Positions 17,720 to 28,600 are shown, counted from the first letter of the stretch. The stretch is DNA of 64,000 nucleotides from Streptomyces cyanogenus (GCF_017526105.1 NZ_CP071839.1:8709900-8773899), one strand, 5' to 3'. The notes: generated by a model not told the origin, from the letters alone. Numbers and translations: made by a program.

Positions 17720-18352
17720 ATGCGCCGCGCCGCCTTCAGCCTGCCCGCCACCACCCTGGTACTGATCGGTGTCAGTGCCGCCCCGGCCCTGGCCGAACCG
17801 CCCGCACCACCGTCCACCGCGACCGCCCGACAGGAACTGGCCGCCCTCACCGTCGCCGCCCCACACTCGATGGACGGCTACGCCCGCGACAAGTTCGACA
17901 TCTGGTCCAGCCAGCCCGGCGGCTGCACCACCCGCCAGACGGTCCTGGCCCGCGACGGCAAGGACGTCCAGGACAAGCCCGGAAGCTGCCAGCCGGCATC
18001 CGGCTCCTGGTACTCCATCTACGACGAAACCACCGTTACCGACGTAACCAAGGCCACCATCGACCACATGGTCCCCCTCGCCGAAGCCTGGCGCTCCGGC
18101 GCTGACAACTGGAGCGCCGACCAGCGCAAAGCGTTCGGAAACGACCTCAAAGACCCGCAGCTGCTGATCGCCTCGGAGGCCTCCAACACCTCCAAGTCCG
18201 ACAGCGGCCCGGCCGACTGGAAGCCGGCCAACCACGGCTTCTGGTGCACCTACGCCAAGGACTACACCCACATCAAGTCCGTCTGGAAGCTGACCACCAC
18301 CGACGCGGAGAAGACGGCACTGTCCTCCATGCTCGACACCTGCACCAACTGA
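17720..18352 (+). CDS. secreted HNH endonuclease, DUF1524/GmrSD-C type
   Basis: A 210-residue protein with a signal peptide (MRRAAFSLPATTLVLIGVSA...ALA). The DUF1524 HNH motif is IDHMVPLAEAWRSGADNW with catalytic His116, followed by FGNDLKDPQLLIASEASNTS, where the A..N.SK block completes the His-metal site. Paired cysteines (GGCTTRQT, GSCQPASG, FWCTYAKD, DTCTN) suggest an extracellular fold. ATG 17720 follows CGGAGA. It belongs to the same family as the 18933 gene product but is diverged, not a recent duplicate. Secreted DNase. Confidence 0.85.
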   Translation: MRRAAFSLPATTLVLIGVSAAPALAEPPAPPSTATARQELAALTVAAPHSMDGYARDKFDIWSSQPGGCTTRQTVLARDGKDVQDKPGSCQPASGSWYSIYDETTVTDVTKATIDHMVPLAEAWRSGADNWSADQRKAFGNDLKDPQLLIASEASNTSKSDSGPADWKPANHGFWCTYAKDYTHIKSVWKLTTTDAEKTALSSMLDTCTN

Positions 18353-18364
18353 CCCAGCACCGAA

Positions 18365-18397
18365 GCCGGCACGCCTCACCGCACCAGGCGTGCCGGC
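18365..18397 (+). terminator. hairpin terminator
   Basis: Arms GCCGGCACGCCT (18365-18376) and AGGCGTGCCGGC (18386-18397) with a 9-nt loop, immediately after the HNH gene. Confidence 0.75.
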
Positions 18398-18517
18398 CGG
18401 CGCGAAGCGCGGCGGCGCGGCCGCACCGCCGCGCAGCAGGCAGCCTCTTCCTCGCCTCGGCCGGTGCGGGCCCCCGGCGACGCGCCAACGCAGCCGTCCA
18501 GGCGCCTGCGAGCCGGG

Positions 18518-18718
18518 TCAGGGCTGTTGACGCATGTCGAGGTAGCAGCGCAGCCGGACCCCGGGCTGACCGGGATCCCGCCTCGTGCGCTCCACCGCGG
18601 TCGTCGCCCACATCGAGGCCAGCGCCGAGTGAAAGGCGAAGGCGGTCTGATCGTCGGCCGCCGCGATGTCCACGACGACCAGACCCGGCTCCGAGACGTG
18701 CACCTCGAGAATGTCCAT
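18518..18718 (-). CDS. DUF6207-like small protein
   Basis: A 66-residue protein: VSEPGLVVVDIAAADDQTAF, then WATTAVERTRRDPGQPGVRL and a short C-terminal RCYLDMRQQ. This closely fits the DUF6207 family of small Streptomyces proteins as I remember it. Function unknown. The start may be ATG 18718 or the in-frame ATG 18730. It lies opposite to the HNH genes on both sides. Confidence 0.65.
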   Translation of the reverse strand: MDILEVHVSEPGLVVVDIAAADDQTAFAFHSALASMWATTAVERTRRDPGQPGVRLRCYLDMRQQP

Positions 18719-18891
18719 AAACGCCACCACGCCTGCACAGCGACCGCGGGTTCGCCGGCGGCCGGGAGTTCACCCGACTGCAGGACAACACCGCGTCGGC
18801 CAGGGCGGGGTGCTGGTCATCCCACTTTCCCCCCGATCGGGTTGAGCCGGTGCCGGTTCCCGGGCGGGTCGCGCGCGCGGGCCACTACGAA

Positions 18892-18912
18892 GATCACGCA
18901 CTGCTCGTGATC
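18892..18912 (+). promoter_or_regulatory. inverted repeat before HNH gene
   Basis: GATCACG (18892-18898) and CGTGATC (18906-18912) with a 7-nt spacer, 20 nt before GTG 18933. Could be an operator or a 5' UTR hairpin. Confidence 0.3.
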
Positions 18913-18932
18913 TCCCGAGAGGACCCCCGCCC

Positions 18933-19601
18933 GTGCGCATCCCCCGTACCGCCGCCACGGCCTCAGCACTCGCAGCTCTCCTCATCCCCGCGACCGCCCA
19001 CGCCGCCCCCGTTGCCGCGCCCGGCGAAAGCGTCACGCTGCCCGTGCGCGACGCCCTTGCCCAGCTTCCGGTGTCCGACGAGGACCGCACCGGCTACGAG
19101 CGCACCGCGTTCAAACACTGGGTCGATGCCGACCGGGACGGCTGCAACACCCGGGCGGAGGTGCTCAAGGCGGAGGCCGTCGTCGCGCCCGTGCAGGGCC
19201 CGGGCTGCAAGCTGAGCGGCGGCCGCTGGTATTCGCCGTACGACGACCGCTACATCAACGGGCCCAGCGGCCTGGACATCGACCACCTGGTCCCGCTCGC
19301 CGAGGCCTGGGACTCCGGCGCCTCCGCCTGGACGGCGAAGGAACGCGAGGCCTACGCCAACGACCTCGGCGATGACCGCGCCCTGATTGCGGTGTCGGCC
19401 GCCTCGAACCGGTCCAAGGCCGACCAGGACCCGTCCACGTGGCTGCCGCCGGCCGCCGGCTACCGCTGCCAGTACGTCACCGACTGGGTGGCCGACAAAA
19501 CGCGCTGGGGCCTGAGCATCGACACCGACGAGCAGGCCGCGCTCACCGAGGTACTCGGCAACTGTCCGAATGTCCCCGTCACGGTCACACCAGCCCGCTG
19601 A
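18933..19601 (+). CDS. secreted HNH endonuclease, DUF1524 type
   Basis: A 222-residue protein with a signal peptide (MRIPRTAATASALAALLIPA...AHA). The mature part contains DADRDGCNTRAEVLKAE, then the HNH motif LDIDHLVPLAEAWDSGAS with catalytic His118, then YANDLGDDRALIAVSAASNR and SKADQDPSTWLPP. This arrangement is typical of the common actinobacterial secreted HNH family. GTG 18933 follows GAGAGGA. A degraded second copy lies at 20873-21236. Likely extracellular DNase used in nutrition or competition. Confidence 0.88.
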   Translation: MRIPRTAATASALAALLIPATAHAAPVAAPGESVTLPVRDALAQLPVSDEDRTGYERTAFKHWVDADRDGCNTRAEVLKAEAVVAPVQGPGCKLSGGRWYSPYDDRYINGPSGLDIDHLVPLAEAWDSGASAWTAKEREAYANDLGDDRALIAVSAASNRSKADQDPSTWLPPAAGYRCQYVTDWVADKTRWGLSIDTDEQAALTEVLGNCPNVPVTVTPAR

Positions 19602-19817
19602 TCCAGGAACGGCCCAACCGTCCAGACCTGACGGGAAGACGCCACCGGCGAGCGTTCGCGGTGGCCGTCAGCCCTTGCGGGCGGCTCTTCCCGTACGGCT
19701 GCGTCTACCACGGCTGGGCGAGTGCGTGCATCGACTTACGAGCGTCCCTGGAAGTGAAATCCAGCCAGCTCCGCCCATCACCGAAACGCTCCTCACTGAC
19801 CACAGCGAGCGCTGGGA

Positions 19818-19946
19818 TTGCCCCAGCGAACTCCCCTGTGGAAATGCCTGATCGGCAGCGAAGGTAACCAGTTCTGCAAGACCTGCGGCATGCCGGCCGA
19901 AGATGAGAAACCGTGCCACCATTGCAGTGCCGTTCTGGACTTTTAG
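19818..19946 (+). CDS. possible zinc-ribbon micro-protein or fragment
   Basis: A 42-residue frame with CKTCGMPAEDEKPCHHC, a C-x2-C-x10-C-x2-C zinc-ribbon pattern. No good start codon; TTG 19818 is the best candidate. Another frame just upstream reads WDCPSELPCGN, so this may be the end of a frameshifted gene. Confidence 0.3.
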   Translation: MPQRTPLWKCLIGSEGNQFCKTCGMPAEDEKPCHHCSAVLDF

Positions 19947-20092
19947 GGTGGTGCAGGACTGGCCGAAGACGAAGGTGCAGCGGTGCGGCGCGACTTCGAA
20001 GGGCGCACTCAGCAACAAGAGCAAACGTGAAAGGCACGGCAGTAAGAACGCCCGAGCCGTTCAACAGCGTGCCCTGGGGTACACGACTGCGC

Positions 20093-20386
20093 ATGGCACC
20101 GAAGACCGAACGCATCATGTTCCTACGGGCCGTGCGGCAGCTGCACCGGGTCCGCTCTTTCTACGCCGGGGGCGCCCTGCTGTGGGCGGTGTGCGTCACC
20201 TGGACCGGCTGGCAGGCGCCGGGGAGTCGGCAGATGTGGGTGTCCGTCCTGCTCCTAGCTGTCTTCACCGGGCTCCTCGTCACCGCCGCCTTGTCCCTGC
20301 GGCGTCTGGAAGTCCCCGAGACGGGCCGGCCCGCGCATCACGCAGCCTCGAACAAGGCAGCAAGTCCTCGTCACGCTCACGCCTGA
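20093..20386 (+). CDS. small two-TM membrane protein
   Basis: A 97-residue protein. The basic N-terminus (MAPKTERIMFLRAVRQLHR) is followed by two hydrophobic segments (GALLWAVCVTWTGW and VSVLLLAVFTGLLVTAALSL) and a basic cytoplasmic-looking tail. Family not named. ATG 20093 was chosen because hydrophobic and basic signals start there; an upstream extension is not coding-like. Confidence 0.5.
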   Translation: MAPKTERIMFLRAVRQLHRVRSFYAGGALLWAVCVTWTGWQAPGSRQMWVSVLLLAVFTGLLVTAALSLRRLEVPETGRPAHHAASNKAASPRHAHA

Positions 20387-20510
20387 TGCTCCGCCCCCAG
20401 GGTGAGCCGACCAGCTCGCACCGAGCGGCACCGGCTCCAGAGCGTTCCTACGTCTGCGGTGGCGGTGGCCGGGCATACGGGCTTCACCCCCTTTGAGAGG
20501 AGCTCGTTTC

Positions 20511-20678
20511 ATGCTCGGCATAGTCGCGGCGGTGCTGTTCTTCGTGTCCTTCTTGATCAACGCAGCGGACCTCAGCACCAATGATGTGTTCTCTTCGACG
20601 AACGTGATGCTGCTGGGACTGACTGCTCTGGCGCTGCACGTGGCAGGGATCGGCTCCGGCTGGGCCCGCAGACGCTGA
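20511..20678 (+). CDS. small two-TM membrane protein
   Basis: A 55-residue protein, MLGIVAAVLFFVSFLI then a polar NAADLSTNDVFSS loop and VMLLGLTALALHVAGI, ending in WARRR. ATG 20511 has a strong GAGAGGAG site 8-10 nt upstream. Typical of actinobacterial small hairpin membrane proteins; role unknown. Confidence 0.65.
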   Translation: MLGIVAAVLFFVSFLINAADLSTNDVFSSTNVMLLGLTALALHVAGIGSGWARRR

Positions 20679-20872
20679 CCACATGAGGCAGGCCTGATGA
20701 CAGCCAGCCACCAGGCCTGCCCGAGCCTCAGGCTCTCGTTGCCAGCCCGGACCGCGTGGCGGGCCCAACGGTTTTGGAGGCGCAGCCGGAAGGACCGTCA
20801 GGCGGGGGAGCGCAGCGGATCACCGGCCTGCGGCTGGAGTGATGCGGGTGCACAGCTTCGAGACCGGGGCAG

Positions 20873-21236
20873 ATGGTCGTACGGCGCGACGTGCACCACC
20901 CCGGCCGGGTGTGGAGCGAGCACGCACTGTGCGTCGTCGCCGACACGAGCTTGGGTCTGGGCATCGACCAGCTGGTCCCGCTCGCCGAGGCCCGGGACTC
21001 CGGCGCCTCCGCTTGGAGCGCGAAGGAAGGTGAGGTCTACGCCAACGACCTCGGCTACAAGCGCGCCTAATCGCGGTCTCGGCCGCCTCGAATCGGTCCA
21101 AGGCCGACCAGGGCCCGTCCACGTGGCTGCTGCCGGCTGTCGGCTACCGCTGCCAGTACGTCACCGACTGGGTGGCCGACAAGATGCGTTGGGGGCTGAG
21201 CATCGACACAAGCCACCGAGGACATAGGCCCCCAGC
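20873..21236 (+). pseudogene. decayed copy of the DUF1524 HNH nuclease
   Basis: Nearly identical in stretches to the 18933 gene: LVPLAEARDSGASAW, SAKEGEVYANDLG, then in a shifted frame ASNRSKADQGPSTW and QYVTDWVADKMRWGLSID. One base is missing at 21069 (CGCGCCTAATCG for the parent's CGCGCCCTGATTG), which creates a stop. The catalytic His is also lost (IDQL for IDHL). The signal peptide and N-terminal half are not preserved. A tandem-like duplicate that has decayed. Confidence 0.85.
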
Positions 21237-21730
21237 ACCCCTGGAACGACTTGAAACGCAGCCACTCGCTGTCACTGCGTCGGTCAAGGCTCCGGGTGGT
21301 GTTGTGGCCTCGCGATGATCACCGTGACGCGTCGCCCGGATCACGGCACGGCCCCGCTGGCTCGAGCGTCAGCCCGAACCGGCGGAACTCCCGCAGCGCC
21401 CCGGTCACCTATTAGCACCAGCGGCCATCCGCACCGCCTTCGTTCGGATGCGCGTGCCTGTCTTGGCGATTGGCCTCAGTATCCGCAGCTCGTACAGCCT
21501 AGTCTCTTATTTGGATGTTTATGGGTCTACACGGGCGTGATGGTTGGTTTGATCCAGGCTGTGGAGGTGAGGCTCGATTCAAGACGGGGATCGAAGCGCG
21601 TTGCTGTCTGCGCAGGTCAGATACTTTCGGCCATACTTCTGTGACCCCAGACACACTCGATTGACCGCTCATTGTGACGGTGCATTTACTTTGCGGGACC
21701 TTTGTGGATTGTGTGTCGGGGGTGGGTTGC
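21237..21730. other. intergenic upstream of LamG gene
   Basis: About 490 bp; AT content rises towards 21500-21720. It should carry the promoter of the LamG/RHS locus. No gene recognised. Confidence 0.4.
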
Positions 21731-24700
21731 ATGGGCAACTGGCGGGGGCATGTGGGGCAGTTGCGGAGAGTTCGAAGATCTCGTGGTGTGTTGCTGGGGG
21801 GCGTGGGGATCTCTCTGCTCCTCTCGGTGCTGCCTGCGGTACCGGCCTGGGCATCTGTGCCGTCCACGCTGAGCGCTGATACGGGCACGACGGTGCTGGA
21901 TGAGGTGACGGCTTCGGCCCGGGCTCAGGCGTCGGGGGAGCAGGTGGAGGTGATGGAGGACCGTACCGAGTACTCCACGACCCAGGCGAACCCGGACGGT
22001 TCGTTCACGCTCACGCAGTCCACGACTCCCCAGCGGGTGAAGGAGAAGGGCGGCGGCTGGGGAACGGTGGACCCGGTGCTGGAGCGGCGTCCGGACGGGC
22101 GGATTGCTCCCAAGGGCGCGGTGGTGGACCTGTCGTTCTCCGGCGCCGGCACTGGATCGGGCCTGATCCGTCTGGGCAAGGACGGACGGTCGGTCACGCT
22201 GGACTGGAGCGGGCCGCTGCCGGAGCCGACGCTGAACGGCCCGACCGCCACCTACGCGAACGTCTTCGACGGTGTGGACCTGCAGCTGACGGCGACCGCC
22301 GAGGGCTACCGGGAGATCCTCGTCGTCAAGAGCCCCCAGGCCGCGCAGAATCCCGCTCTGGAACAGGTCAAGCTCGCTGCCTCCGGGGACGGCCTGTCCG
22401 TGGTGCCGGGAGCGGGTGGCGGCCTGCGCGCTATCGACGAGGACGGCAACGCCCTCTTCCGCGGGCCGGCGGGGCAGATGTGGGACTCAGCCGGTGACAG
22501 CCAAACAGGCCCCCAAACCCAGCTGACACGCACCAACGCGGCAACCCCCGCACAGGGACCGGACAACGATGATCCCTCCCAGCCGGGGCAGGGTGATACC
22601 ACCGCCGTGCTGCCGGTGAAGGTCGACGACGATGCGATCGCCGTGCACCCGGACCTGAACCTCTTGCGCGGCAAGGAAACGGTCTACCCCGTCTACATCG
22701 ACCCCGCGATCGGCCTGGGTGTCTCAGAGCGTACGAAGCTGTCCTCCGACGGTGACAAGTTCTGGATGTTCGACGGCGACAAGGGCGTCGGCAAGTGCGG
22801 TACCGCAGACGGCTACTACTGTGGCGGCGGCTACGTCGACCGCATGTACTTCGAGTTCGCCCCCACCAAGCTGGCCGGCAAGCGTGTTTTGGATGCCACC
22901 TTCCGGGCCCGTGAGACTTGGTCGTTCAACTGCGACCCGCACTGGCTGGACCTGGTGCGCACCGACAACATCTCCGAGGGCACCCGCTGGCCCGGCCCTA
23001 AGCAGCTGGACCTGATGGGTGACCAGAACGTCGCGGCGGGGCGCGGAGACCTGTGCAGCCCGGACCAGCCGGACAAGTGGATAGAGTTCAACGACAGCTC
23101 CAAAGAATCGGACGAGAACCTCACCGGAACCGTCCGCTCTTTCGCGGACGGTAAGATCAGCCGGCTCACCCTGATGTTGCGTGCGAAGGATGAGGGTGAC
23201 CCGCGGGCGTGGAAGCGGTTCGATGACAGCGCCGAACTGCAGGTCGTGTTCGCCTACAAGCCGGGCGTGCCCACCAATGTCGGCGTGATCCCGGGTACCG
23301 GGACAACGGGCTACTGCAACAAATCCTCTTCCGACCCTCTGGTGGTGACGCGTAAGGATCCGATGGTCCAGGCCCGCGTCCAGACGCTGGTCGAAGCGCA
23401 CAAGGGCGACGAGGAAGGCTCCCTGCAGGCCGAGTACGTGGTCGAGCGCGGGGACGACGCCGCCTGGCACCAGGTGTGGACCGGGCACATGCCCGACACC
23501 GGCTGGCACCCGGACGAGACGCTGGAAAAGCTGCGGACCAGCGATCGCGCCGACAAGGGCCTGTACCGGTACAAGGCCCGAACACAGTCGCACTGGTCGT
23601 ATGACGGCAAGAGCGGCGACCTCTGGTCGCCCTACAGCTCCTGGTGCTACTTCAAGATCGACTCAACCGCACCCAAAGCGCCCCGTATCAGTGCCGGCTC
23701 TCCGTACACCGAGTGCACAGCGAACCTGTGCGAAGGCAAGGGAGGCCCCGGTATCCCCGGGACCTTCACCTTCCAGCCGAACACCGCGGACCTCGATGCG
23801 TCCGGGCACACCGATGTCACCGCCTATGAGTACAAGCTGCTGACCACGCGCACCAAGTCGGTCGCCGGGACGACGAAGGTCGCGGTGAAGGACGTAGCTC
23901 CACTCCTGTCGGGCACACAGGTGCTGTCGGTTCGGGCCAAGGACGTTCACGACCGATGGGGCACGCCCGCAGAGTTCACCTTCAAGGTGTCCCCACCCCC
24001 AGGCGCTGTAGGACGCTGGCACTTCAACGACGCAGCCCCCGGATCGGGAGCGACGCTGGCCAAGGACACGGCGACGGAGGGCACCCGGCACGACGCCACA
24101 CTGCAGACGGCGGGTGCGGGCTGGTCCAGCCTCGGCCGCCGTGGCGATGCCGACTACTCGTTGTGGCTGAACGACGGCTCGGACGACACCCAGCGCTCCG
24201 GCTACGCCGCCACCGCCGCGCCGGCCGTGAACACCAAGGACTCCTTCACTATCTCGTCCTGGGTCTACCTGACCGACGCCTCCCAGACGCACGTGGTGTT
24301 GTCGGCCCCAGGCACGAATGCCTCGGCCTTCACGCTGTACTACTCCGCCGGCTACAAGAAATGGGTATTCAACCGCACCGCTACCGACGTCAAGGACAAC
24401 CCGGTCTTCCTGCGCTCGATCGCCGATGCAGGGCCGCCGCCGCTGAACGCCTGGACCCATCTGGCAGCCGTCTTCGACACCAAGGCTGACACGGACAAGA
24501 CGAACGACACCATCCAGCTGTTCGTCAACGGCCGGCCGCAGGGCCAGCCCGTCGTGCTGAACGCGGTGTCTTCCGCCTACCAGCCCTGGGCATCCACGGC
24601 CGGTATGCAGTTCGGCCGCTCACTGGCCGACGGTGCCTATGGTGAAAACTTCCGCGGCCGTCTCGACGAGATCTCAGTGTGGCAGTACGCGCTCAGCCCC

Positions 24701-25495
24701 GAGCAAATCGCCCAGGAGGCCAAGCTCACCGAGGACGATACGGCAGCCAGCGAACTCGTCGCATACTGGGATGCCGCGTCCTCGACCGGCTCCCAGATCA
24801 AGGAGCTGAGTCCCTACCCGGCGCCAGCCCTGGCGCTGTCGTCCACCGGCGCGGTGTTGGACGAGGACAACAACGCGCTGCTCTTGGACGGAACGTCCGG
24901 CTACGCCTCGGCGACCGGCCCGGTGACCGACGAGACAGGCTCGTTCACCGTCTCCGCTCACGTTCGGCTGGACGCCGACAAACTGGCGGCCAAGCCCGTC
25001 GGTTACCAGGCCCAGGTGGCCGGCCAGGCGATCGGCGGAGAGTCGTCATGGGCGCTGTGGGTGGTCAAGCCCGCAGCGGACACCTACCAGTGGAAGTTCA
25101 CCCGCACCGCCGTGGGAACGGACGGCAAGGTCAGCCCGAGCGCGCAGGTGGCAGCCGGCGACCTTGCCGAGCTCAACACGGGCGTGGACGTCACCGGCGT
25201 CTATGACGCGCAGGAAGCATGGCAGTGGACCGACCCCACTGACTCCTCCAAGACCGAGGATCGCATGGGCCGACTTCACCTGTACGTCGGTGGTATGGAG
25301 CAGCCCGGTGATGATGCCTCCGGCTTCTCCGCGGTCCAGCAGGGCAGTGGAACGCTGTCCGCAGGCAGGGGAACAGCCGCCGGCTCCACGGGGCACTACC
25401 TGCCCGGCGCACTGGAATCCCTGCGGATCTGGACCGGAGCGATGAACTCCGAACAAATCCAGTCACAGGTTCTGGACGCCCCGGACAGCGTCTGA
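21731..25495 (+). CDS. secreted LamG/jellyroll protein, RHS-associated
   Basis: A 1254-residue protein. ATG 21731 opens a basic (HVGQLRRVRRSRG) then hydrophobic (GVGISLLLSVLPAVPAWA) signal peptide. Residues about 60-330 are a repeat-like beta domain. Residues about 330-520 (YIDPAIG, YVDRMYFEF, DATFRARETWSFNC) fit a DNRLRE-type domain. Two concanavalin-like LamG domains follow: about 750-1000 (GRWHFNDAAPGSG, SSWVYLTDAS, LDEISVWQYALSPEQI) and about 1010-1254. In Streptomyces such proteins usually precede RHS toxin genes, as here, and may assist display or delivery. The gap to the RHS gene is 162 nt on the same strand. Confidence 0.85.
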   Translation: MGNWRGHVGQLRRVRRSRGVLLGGVGISLLLSVLPAVPAWASVPSTLSADTGTTVLDEVTASARAQASGEQVEVMEDRTEYSTTQANPDGSFTLTQSTTPQRVKEKGGGWGTVDPVLERRPDGRIAPKGAVVDLSFSGAGTGSGLIRLGKDGRSVTLDWSGPLPEPTLNGPTATYANVFDGVDLQLTATAEGYREILVVKSPQAAQNPALEQVKLAASGDGLSVVPGAGGGLRAIDEDGNALFRGPAGQMWDSAGDSQTGPQTQLTRTNAATPAQGPDNDDPSQPGQGDTTAVLPVKVDDDAIAVHPDLNLLRGKETVYPVYIDPAIGLGVSERTKLSSDGDKFWMFDGDKGVGKCGTADGYYCGGGYVDRMYFEFAPTKLAGKRVLDATFRARETWSFNCDPHWLDLVRTDNISEGTRWPGPKQLDLMGDQNVAAGRGDLCSPDQPDKWIEFNDSSKESDENLTGTVRSFADGKISRLTLMLRAKDEGDPRAWKRFDDSAELQVVFAYKPGVPTNVGVIPGTGTTGYCNKSSSDPLVVTRKDPMVQARVQTLVEAHKGDEEGSLQAEYVVERGDDAAWHQVWTGHMPDTGWHPDETLEKLRTSDRADKGLYRYKARTQSHWSYDGKSGDLWSPYSSWCYFKIDSTAPKAPRISAGSPYTECTANLCEGKGGPGIPGTFTFQPNTADLDASGHTDVTAYEYKLLTTRTKSVAGTTKVAVKDVAPLLSGTQVLSVRAKDVHDRWGTPAEFTFKVSPPPGAVGRWHFNDAAPGSGATLAKDTATEGTRHDATLQTAGAGWSSLGRRGDADYSLWLNDGSDDTQRSGYAATAAPAVNTKDSFTISSWVYLTDASQTHVVLSAPGTNASAFTLYYSAGYKKWVFNRTATDVKDNPVFLRSIADAGPPPLNAWTHLAAVFDTKADTDKTNDTIQLFVNGRPQGQPVVLNAVSSAYQPWASTAGMQFGRSLADGAYGENFRGRLDEISVWQYALSPEQIAQEAKLTEDDTAASELVAYWDAASSTGSQIKELSPYPAPALALSSTGAVLDEDNNALLLDGTSGYASATGPVTDETGSFTVSAHVRLDADKLAAKPVGYQAQVAGQAIGGESSWALWVVKPAADTYQWKFTRTAVGTDGKVSPSAQVAAGDLAELNTGVDVTGVYDAQEAWQWTDPTDSSKTEDRMGRLHLYVGGMEQPGDDASGFSAVQQGSGTLSAGRGTAAGSTGHYLPGALESLRIWTGAMNSEQIQSQVLDAPDSV

Positions 25496-25657
25496 CGAAG
25501 CACCGCGTAGCACGGGGCCCACCGCCACCCGCGGGGAGCCCCGTGCCACCCGGCGCGCACGGCACGTGTGCCGCCCTCGTTCTCTGCTCCGCCTCTTGCT
25601 CCTCAACGGCATGCGCCCGGCCCGAGCCGGCCGGGCACCGCGTAGGAAGAACCCACC

Positions 25658-28600
25658 ATGAATCCCTTTGGCATACCCCGGCCCGTTGCGGGCCGTGGAT
25701 CCGGGCCAAGACACCCCTGGTTGCGGCGCATCGCCGCAACGACCGGCCTGGTCCTCCTGCCCGGCCTGCTGACCCCCGTGGCCTTCGCCGCGGACGTCGA
25801 CCCCCTGGGCCGCCCGCACCTGAAACCTCCGCATGCCACCAAGGTCAGTCCGTTCACCGCCAAGGTGAACAAGAAGGCGGCGGCCGAGGTGAAGAAGGCA
25901 GCCGCGGCCGACGAGACGGCCGCGGCTCGGGCCCGACACGACCAACAGCGCAAGGTCACCTGGCCGAACGCCGGCAAGGCGTCGCTGACTGTCCCGGCCA
26001 AGGGCACGGCCAAGGCCGCCCCCGGCTCTCTGCCCATCACCGCGACGCGTCCCGGCAAGGGCAAGCGGGCTTCCTCCATCACCGTGGAGGTCCTCGACCA
26101 GAAGGCGGTGGCCAAGCTCGGCATCAAGGGCGTCGTTCTCAAGCTCACCGGCTCTCAGACTGGCGGCACGGCCCGCCTCGGCATCGACTATTCCGCTTTC
26201 GCCTCCGCCTACGGCGGCGACTGGGCCAGCCGCCTTCAGATCGTCCGTCTGACCGACTGCGCGCTGAAGAACCTGGCCGCCGCGAAGTGCCACCAGCGCG
26301 ACGTCCTCGATGCGGTCAACGACCGTGAGAACGACAGCATCACCGCCCCGGTGGCCCTGGCCTCGGGCGGGCGGCCGATGCTGCTGGCCCTCGCGGCGGG
26401 CACGACGTCCGGAACCGGCAGCTACAAGGCGACGCCGCTGTCCGCCTCCTCGACCTGGGAGGCTGGCGGCTCCTCCGGCTCGTTCACCTGGTCCTACCCC
26501 CTGCGCGTTCCCCCGGCCGCGGCCGGCCCCCAGCCGGATCTGTCCATCTCCTACGACTCCGGCGCGGTCGACGGGCAGACGGCGAACTCCAACAACCAGG
26601 GCAGTCAGATCGGCACCGGTTTCGACCTGACCTCCTCCTACATCGAGCGCAGATACGGCTCCTGCGACGACGACGGCCAGGACGGTAAGTACGACCTGTG
26701 CTGGAAGTACGACAACGCCTCGCTCGTCCTCAACGGCAAAGCCACCGAGCTGGTCAAGGACGACGAGACGGGCAGGTGGCGGCTGAAGGACGACGACGCC
26801 TCCACCGTCACGCACTCCACCGGTGCGGACAACGGCGACGAGGGCTCCACCGGCATCGACGGCCAGGGCGAGCACTGGACGGTCGTCACCGGTGACGGCA
26901 CGAAGTACGTCTTCGGCCTGAACAAGCTCGACGGCGCGGGTACCGACGACCGCACCAACTCGGTCTGGACCGTTCCCGTCTTCGGCGACGACCCCGTCGA
27001 GCCCGGCTTCACCGCCGGCGACACCTTCGCCGAGCGCGCCAAGAAGCAGGCCTGGCGCTGGAACCTCGACTACGTCGAGGACACCCACGGCAACGCCTCC
27101 TCCTACTGGTACACCGCCGAGCACAACAACTACGACAAGCTCGGCGACGACAACACCGGCACCGACTACGTCCGCGGCGGCTACCTGAAGGAAATCCGCT
27201 ACGGCCAGCGCGCTGACAAGCTCTTCTCCGCCTCCCCGGCCGCCTCCGACAAGGTCGTCTTCACCTACGACGAGCGATGCCTCGCCTCGGGCACCGGCTG
27301 CGACTCACTGACCAAGGACACCCGCGACAACTGGCCCGACGTCCCCTTCGACTCGGTCTGCAAAGACGGCGACAAGTGCACCGGCAACCTCGGCCCCTCG
27401 TTCTTCACCCGCAAGCGCCTGACGACGATCACCACCTACGCCTGGAACGCCAAGGCCACTACCCCCGCTTTCGAGCCGGTCGACGTCTGGTCCCTCAAGC
27501 ACCTCTACCTCGACCCCGGTGACACCGGGGACTCCACCGACCAGTCCCTCTGGCTCGACGAGATCAAGCACACCGGCAAGCGCGGCACCGACCTCTCCCT
27601 CGACCCGGTCAAGTTCGACCACGTGATGCTGCCCAACCGCGTCGACGGCCAGGCCGACAACATCCTGCCGCTGAACAAGCCGCGCCTGAAGACCGTCACC
27701 TCCGAGACCGGCGCCCAGACCATCGTCACCTACCGGGAAGCCGACTGCTCCGCCGCCGGCACCAAGCCCAAGCTGGACGAGAACACCAAACGCTGCTACC
27801 CGGTGTACTGGTCACCCAACGGTGAGAAGGACCCCAAGCTCGACTGGTTCCAGAAGTACCCGGTCAGCTCGGTGTCCACCACCGACCCCCACGGCGGATC
27901 CGAAGCCGTACAGCACAGCTACCAGTACACCGGCGGCGGTGCGTGGCACTACGACGAGGACCCCATGACTCCCGCCAAGGAGCGCACCTGGTCCATCTGG
28001 CGCGGCTACCAGCAGGTCACCCACCTCACCGGCATCTCCGGGCGCACCCAAAGCAAGGAGACCACGGTCTACCTGCGTGGCATGAACGGTGACCGCGTAC
28101 TGGGCTCGGACGGCAAGACCTCCGCCGCCGACAAACGCAAGACCGTCACCGTCTCGGGCATCAAGGCCGGCCAGATCACGGACGCCGAGCAGTACGCGGG
28201 CTTCACCCGCGAGTCGGTCACCTACAACGGTGACGCGGAAGTCGGCGGCACGATCAACGACCCCTGGTCCAAGCGGACCGCGACCCAGCACAAGTCGTAT
28301 GCGGACACCGAGGCGTACTACGTCCGCACCGCCGCCACCCACACTCGCACCAACATCACCAGCAAGCTCACCCCCTACGACCGGGTCAACACGGTCAAGA
28401 CGACCTACGACGACTACGGCATGGCCTCAACTGTCGAGAACCAAGGCGACGACGCGGTCGACGACGACGAAAAGTGCACCCGCACCTGGTACGCCCGCAA
28501 CGACGACAAGGGCATCAACTCCCTTGTCTCCCGCACCCGAATGGTCGCCGCCACCTGCGCCACCGCCGACTCGGCACTCGATCTGCCCGGTGACTCCGCA

